The notes below the pieces were generated by a model, which was given only the letters and a program-made list of their open reading frames with translations, made no database searches and was not told the DNA's origin. Of a stretch of 26,338 nucleotides of DNA, positions 22,717 to 26,338 are shown one piece after another. The DNA lies in NCBI GenBank assembly GCA_038107835.1, contig JAYNHH010000031.1, forward strand, positions 1 through 26,338, given 5' to 3'. The stretch is from MED-G116 sp038107835 (GTDB lineage Bacteria > Pseudomonadota > Alphaproteobacteria > Puniceispirillales > Puniceispirillaceae). Each line of letters begins with the position of its first letter. Position 1 is the first letter of the stretch. The position numbers and the translations under genes are program-made.

Positions 22717-24006
22717 ATGCAGACCCATTTTACCGCTGAACAGCTGGCCGATCCAAAAATCCGCGAGGCAGATGAGATTCTGCGCAAATGCGTGCATTGT
22801 GGGTTCTGCACCGCAACCTGTCCGACCTTTGTGATGACCGGCGATGAGCGAGACAGCCCGCGTGGTCGAATCTGGATGATGCGCGAGCTGCTGGAATCGC
22901 CTGACAGTATTTCGGCCGATACCGGTCATCACATTGATCGGTGTCTGGGTTGTCTGTCCTGCATGACGACCTGTCCCTCTGGAGTGGATTATGGCCATCT
23001 GGTGGAAATCGGGCGGGAAAAGCTCGACGAATTGGTTCCGCGCAGCCTTGCCGATAGACTGATGCGACGGCTGCTGGCTGCCACCATTCCCTATGCCACG
23101 CGCTTTCATGCGCTGCTGTGGCTGGCCAGGCTGGGCCGACCTTTTGCGCCGCTTATGCCGGCCCGGATGCGCGCGGCACTTGCCAAACTGCCAACCAGAA
23201 TCCCGTCGCTTGACCCGGTTGGTGCCAGCACCCGGAGCTTCGCGCCAGCCAAACCCGGGATCAGGCGCGTTGCCCTTCTTGCCGGCTGCGCACAGCGGGC
23301 GCTTGATCCGGACATCAATGCTAGCACCATCCGCGTTCTGAACCGCCTTGGTGTTGAGGTGGTGGTGCGCAGCGAGGCGCATTGCTGTGGTGCGCTGGCG
23401 CATCACATCGGCGAGACTGCGGCCGCCGACAGATCGGTCAGGCAGGCGTTGCTTGCCTGGCAGGATGAGATCAGAAATGGTGGGCTGGATGCAATCGTCG
23501 TCAACGCCTCCGGCTGTGGAACAATGGTCAAGGATTACGGACATTTGCTGGATGGCGACCGTGAATTTGGCCATATCGCTACGGAAATTTCCGGAATGAC
23601 GATGGATATCAGCCAGTTGCTGGCCGAGATTGGCATTGAGACGATCATCGAGCCAGCCCCAGATAGCGGGCGGCCAGTGATCGCCTATCATTCGGCCTGC
23701 TCATTGCAGCATGGTCAGAAAATCCATGATCTGCCGCAGCAGTTGCTGCGCAGCGCCGGCTTTGCGGTGACGCAGCCGGTCAATCCGCATCTGTGCTGTG
23801 GGTCTGCCGGTGTTTATAACATCCTGCAGCCGGAGATGGCCGATGGGCTGCGTACACGCAAGCTCGACAGCCTGCGCCAGACCGGGGCAATCGCGGTGGC
23901 TGCTGGCAATATCGGGTGCATTTCACAGCTGGATGAAGACGCCTTGCCGGTGCGTCACACGGTCCAGTTTATTGACTGGGCAAGTGGCGGCCCGTCACCG
24001 CTCTGA
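22717..24006 (+). CDS. glcF: Glycolate oxidase iron-sulfur subunit GlcF
   Basis: The electron-transfer subunit of glycolate dehydrogenase, 429 residues. Two 4Fe-4S motifs bind clusters: Cys25, 28, 31, 35 (CVHCGFCTATCP) and Cys76, 79, 82, 86 (CLGCLSCMTTCP). Two CCG domains follow, with HCCGALAHH and HLCCGSAGVYN. It passes electrons from the FAD subunits to the quinone pool. ATG 22717 has AAGG 9 bases upstream. The gene is convergent with the fumarase gene, only 7 bp between the stops, leaving little room for a terminator. Confidence 0.96.
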   Translation: MQTHFTAEQLADPKIREADEILRKCVHCGFCTATCPTFVMTGDERDSPRGRIWMMRELLESPDSISADTGHHIDRCLGCLSCMTTCPSGVDYGHLVEIGREKLDELVPRSLADRLMRRLLAATIPYATRFHALLWLARLGRPFAPLMPARMRAALAKLPTRIPSLDPVGASTRSFAPAKPGIRRVALLAGCAQRALDPDINASTIRVLNRLGVEVVVRSEAHCCGALAHHIGETAAADRSVRQALLAWQDEIRNGGLDAIVVNASGCGTMVKDYGHLLDGDREFGHIATEISGMTMDISQLLAEIGIETIIEPAPDSGRPVIAYHSACSLQHGQKIHDLPQQLLRSAGFAVTQPVNPHLCCGSAGVYNILQPEMADGLRTRKLDSLRQTGAIAVAAGNIGCISQLDEDALPVRHTVQFIDWASGGPSPL

Positions 24007-24013
24007 GGTGACC

Positions 24014-25621
24014 CTAGCCGAGATCGAAGAAGTCATTGCCTTTGTCATCGGTGATGATGAAGGCTGGAAAATTTTCCACCTCGATCCGCCATACAGCTTC
24101 CATTCCAAGTTCCGGATATTCCAGAACCTCGATTTTTTTGATCGATTCCAGCGCCAGCTTGGCGGCAACGCCGCCAATACTGCCAAGATAGAAGCCCCCA
24201 TTCGCCGCACAGCTGTCGCGCACCTGACGCGACCGGTTGCCCTTGGCAAGCATCACCATTGATCCACCAACCTGCTGGAAGGTGCTGACATAGCTGTCCA
24301 TCCGTCCGGCTGTTGTCGGCCCGAACGAGCCGGAGGCCATGCCCTCAGGTGTCTTTGCCGGACCGGCATAATAAATCGGATGATTCTTGAAATAATCGGG
24401 CAGATCGCCTTCGGCCTGAAGCCGTTCGAGCAGTTTTGCATGGGCAATGTCACGGGCAACAATGATGGGTCCGGTGAGCGATACGCGCGTTGCCACCGGA
24501 TGCTGGCTCAATGCGGCCCTGATTTCCGCCATCGGCTGCGTCAGATCAATGGCGACAACATCATCGTCCATCTCGGTCTCGACCGAGGGCAGGAATTTCG
24601 CGGGGTCACGCTCCAATTTCTCGACAAACAGGCCTTCTGGCGTGATTTTGGCAAGCGCCTGCCGGTCGGCCGAGCAGGACACCCCGATGCCGATGGGGCA
24701 GGAGGCACCATGACGGGGAAGGCGGATAACGCGTACGTCATGACAGTAATATTTGCCGCCGAACTGAGCACCGATTCCCAGATTTCGGGTGATCTCCAGA
24801 ATCTCCGCCTCCCACTCAAGATCGCGCCAGGCATGGCCAAGCAGATTTCCCTCTGTTGGCAGCGTGTCGAGCGAGCGGATTGACGCCATTTTGACGGTTT
24901 TCAGATTGAATTCGGCTGAGGTACCGCCAATGACAATCGCCAGATGGTAGGGCGGGCAGGCCGATGTGCCAAGATCGAGAATGGCCGTCCGGATGAAGTC
25001 GCGCAATCCGTCAGGGTTCAGCACAGCCTTGGTTTTTTGATGCAGGAAGGTCTTGTTCGCCGAACCACCGCCCTTCTGGATGAATGCAAATCTATATTCC
25101 AATCCCTTGCCGGCATAGAGTTCGATCTGCGCCGGCAGGTTTGTCGCCGTATTGGTTTCCTCGAACATTGAGGATGCGGCCAGCTGCGAATAGCGCAGAT
25201 TGCTGGTCTGATAGGTGTTGTAGACGCCGCGTGACAGCGCTTCCCCATCATCACCACTGACCAGCACATGGTCACCACGATAGCCGCTGATGATTGCGGT
25301 GCCGGTATCCTGACACATCGGCAACAGGCCATCGGCGGCGATCACGGCATTTTTCAGCATTTCCAGCGCCACAAAGCGGTCGTTGTTGGTCGCCTCTGGA
25401 TCCTCGAGAATGGCGGCAAGCTGGCCCAGATGGCTGCTGCGCAACAGATGCGAGATGTCGGTAAAGGCCCGCTCGGCAAGCAGGGTCAGCCCGTCCGGGT
25501 CGACCTGCAGGAAGGTTTCACCATCAAGTTCGACCAGCTTTACGTGATCGCTGGACACCAGCTCATATTCGGTTTCATCCGGACCGAGGGGAAACATTGG
25601 GCTATAGGCGAAATCAGCCAA
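24014..25621 (-). CDS. fumA: Fumarate hydratase class I (iron-sulfur)
   Basis: Interconverts fumarate and malate in the TCA cycle with an oxygen-sensitive 4Fe-4S cluster. The 535-residue protein carries both domains in one chain. Cluster ligands are Cys103 (MCQDTGT), Cys222 (GTSACPPYH) and Cys316 (GIGVSCSADR); their spacing of 119 and 94 equals that known for the Leishmania enzyme. C-terminal motifs FGPTTAGRMDSYV and KGNRSRQV are present. The start codon is TTG at 25621 with AGGAG 7 bases upstream. It lies 44 bp downstream of sspB on the same strand and is probably co-transcribed. Class II (fumC) would be elsewhere, if present. Confidence 0.95.
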   Translation of the reverse strand: MADFAYSPMFPLGPDETEYELVSSDHVKLVELDGETFLQVDPDGLTLLAERAFTDISHLLRSSHLGQLAAILEDPEATNNDRFVALEMLKNAVIAADGLLPMCQDTGTAIISGYRGDHVLVSGDDGEALSRGVYNTYQTSNLRYSQLAASSMFEETNTATNLPAQIELYAGKGLEYRFAFIQKGGGSANKTFLHQKTKAVLNPDGLRDFIRTAILDLGTSACPPYHLAIVIGGTSAEFNLKTVKMASIRSLDTLPTEGNLLGHAWRDLEWEAEILEITRNLGIGAQFGGKYYCHDVRVIRLPRHGASCPIGIGVSCSADRQALAKITPEGLFVEKLERDPAKFLPSVETEMDDDVVAIDLTQPMAEIRAALSQHPVATRVSLTGPIIVARDIAHAKLLERLQAEGDLPDYFKNHPIYYAGPAKTPEGMASGSFGPTTAGRMDSYVSTFQQVGGSMVMLAKGNRSRQVRDSCAANGGFYLGSIGGVAAKLALESIKKIEVLEYPELGMEAVWRIEVENFPAFIITDDKGNDFFDLG

Positions 25622-25665
25622 GACAGCTCTCCTGTTCTGGGTTATCTGGCAACAAAGCAGGGGGG

Positions 25666-26184
25666 TCAGGACGGGTTTTTGCGAAAACTATCCAATTGTA
25701 CGACATCGGCTGTTTCCTGTTCCCTGCCCGGTTCAGCCGCCGCCGTGATGACATCACCGTCCTCGATCTCGTCATTCTCATCATGCTCGATCACGCCGAA
25801 TTGCAGGCCAAAACCAACCGAGGGGTCATTGAAATTCGTGACCGCATCGAATGGCACGATCATCGGTGAGGGTTTGCCGCCAAAGAACAGGGTGATACTG
25901 AATTTATCATCCTCTACGACAAGGTCGGCATATTGGTGCTGGATCACGATGGTGATTGTGTCCGGGTGGTCGTGTCGCAGTGAGTCTTCCATTTCGACAC
26001 CCGGATGCTGGGTGCTGAAGCTGATATAGAAATGCGTGTCACCCGGCAGGCCAGCCCGCTCGACAATGGTCAGCGCTGCCCGCACGACCATCCGCAAGGA
26101 GTCCTCGACAAGCAGCTCGTAGTTCAGGCCCATCTTCTGACCGTCGTCGCTATCCATCTGCTGTTGTCCGTTTCTGGTTGTCAT
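25666..26184 (-). CDS. sspB: SspB, ClpXP protease specificity-enhancing adaptor
   Basis: SspB tethers ssrA-tagged and some other substrates to ClpXP. The 172-residue protein has the folded domain LNYELLVEDSLRMVVRAAL, GDTHFYISFSTQHPGV, TITIVIQHQYADLVVEDDKF and ITLFFGGKPSPMIVPF, typical of the alphaproteobacterial form. An acidic linker (EHDENDEIEDGD) follows, and the C-terminal tail VVQLDSFRKN would be the ClpX-docking segment. The start is uncertain: ATG 26184 gives the longest form but has no clear ribosome site; ATG 26157 (with GGA upstream) or 26133 would remove a poorly conserved leader. The fumarase gene follows on the same strand. Confidence 0.92.
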   Translation of the reverse strand: MTTRNGQQQMDSDDGQKMGLNYELLVEDSLRMVVRAALTIVERAGLPGDTHFYISFSTQHPGVEMEDSLRHDHPDTITIVIQHQYADLVVEDDKFSITLFFGGKPSPMIVPFDAVTNFNDPSVGFGLQFGVIEHDENDEIEDGDVITAAAEPGREQETADVVQLDSFRKNPS

Positions 26185-26192
26185 CCGAAATC

Positions 26193-26205
26193 AAGCGGAC
26201 CGCTT
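26193..26205. promoter_or_regulatory. Short perfect palindrome upstream of sspB
   Basis: AAGCGG and CCGCTT flank a single A, just 8 bases before the longest sspB start. It could be a regulator site or, in the transcript, a hairpin near the start codon. No T-run follows. Confidence 0.35.
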
Positions 26206-26232
26206 CTGTTGCCAGGTGCGATCCAAACCCCG

Positions 26233-26256
26233 CCAGACTGAGCTCAATCAATCTGG
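26233..26256 (-). terminator. Hairpin between a partial minus-strand gene end and sspB
   Basis: CCAGACTGA (26233-26241) pairs with TCAATCTGG (26248-26256), nine pairs with one G-U in the minus-strand transcript, around a 6-base loop. No U-rich tail follows on the minus strand, so it is at best a weak terminator or an mRNA structure. Confidence 0.3.
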
Positions 26257-26282
26257 GCTTAAGATCGGTTGCTCACGCAGAA

Positions 26283-26338
26283 CTAGGCTGCGATTGCTAC
26301 CGGAGCAGTGTTGTCATTTGCAACTACTACATGGCCCG
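26283..26338 (-). CDS. Possible C-terminal end of a protein running off the window
   Basis: The minus strand is open from the right edge to TAG at 26285-26283 and reads GHVVVANDNTAPVAIAA. Only 17 residues are visible, so neither coding status nor function can be established. It would precede sspB on the same strand by about 100 bp. Confidence 0.3.
   Translation of the reverse strand, partial: GHVVVANDNTAPVAIAA

Noticed and set aside
22408..23691. 427-codon open frame on the minus strand opposite glcE and glcF
   Set aside because: The translation is rich in His, Gln, Arg and Cys without any domain pattern and lies fully antisense to two genes with clear iron-sulfur and flavin motifs.
25268..26029. 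253-codon plus-strand open frame over the sspB-fumarase junction
   Set aside because: Both underlying minus-strand genes have recognised families; this frame has no motif and no ribosome site.
26185..26338. Possible tRNA in the right-edge spacer
   Set aside because: Stretches slightly like a T-loop occur, but no acceptor stem or anticodon arm can be formed.
1..26338. CRISPR array, insertion sequence, prophage or toxin-antitoxin genes
   Set aside because: No regularly spaced repeats, transposase, integrase or phage structural motifs were seen on either strand.

Overview
The window reads as part of the chromosome of a free-living, probably marine, alphaproteobacterium. The basis is the GC-rich coding sequence, the 41-residue single-cysteine L36 protein, an alphaproteobacterial-type SspB, a DUF3726 protein, a glcDEF glycolate oxidase locus, and many short catabolic operons without phage or insertion-sequence genes. 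A SAR116-like or Rhodobacterales/Rhodospirillales-like source is an inference; no rRNA is present to settle it. Three runs of 100 N interrupt the sequence. Two of them are flanked by identical 55-bp copies and look like unmerged contig overlaps. The first is a real gap inside a gene.

Layout. 1-2018 (+): the 3' part of an aldehyde dehydrogenase and a SAM methyltransferase. 2029-6732 (-): a tight operon of aldehyde dehydrogenase (2-oxoglutarate-semialdehyde type), an M19 dipeptidase-like protein, a large unknown protein split by the gap, and DUF3726. 7067-7420 (-): a GFA-family gene with one in-frame stop. 7584-8621 (+): an EamA exporter, convergent with ccmE (-). 9318-11497 (+): cytochrome c, an FMN 2-hydroxyacid dehydrogenase and a PCu(A)C copper chaperone in a row. 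11510-15238: flavodoxin-like protein (-), phhB (+), TauD-like dioxygenase (-), azlD and azlC (-), GT25 glycosyltransferase (-). 15408-17343 (+): pgk and msrA. 17340-19121: two divergent paralogous exported proteins of a family I do not recognise, the second frameshifted. 19227-19352 (+): rpmJ with a good promoter and terminator. 19617-24006 (+): glcD, a terminator, then glcE and glcF. 24014-26184 (-): class I fumarase and sspB. A possible gene end lies at the right edge.

How it fits together. Most of the window serves oxidation of small organic acids and amino-acid derivatives. Glycolate is oxidised by GlcDEF, a 2-hydroxyacid by the FMN enzyme beside a cytochrome c, and aldehydes by two dehydrogenases. 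The carbon can enter central metabolism through 2-oxoglutarate and fumarase. The 2029-6732 operon resembles loci I associate with hydroxyproline-type catabolism, but its middle protein and DUF3726 have no assigned function. The most novel items are this operon, its dipeptidase with altered metal ligands, and the divergent pair of exported paralogs at 17340-19121.
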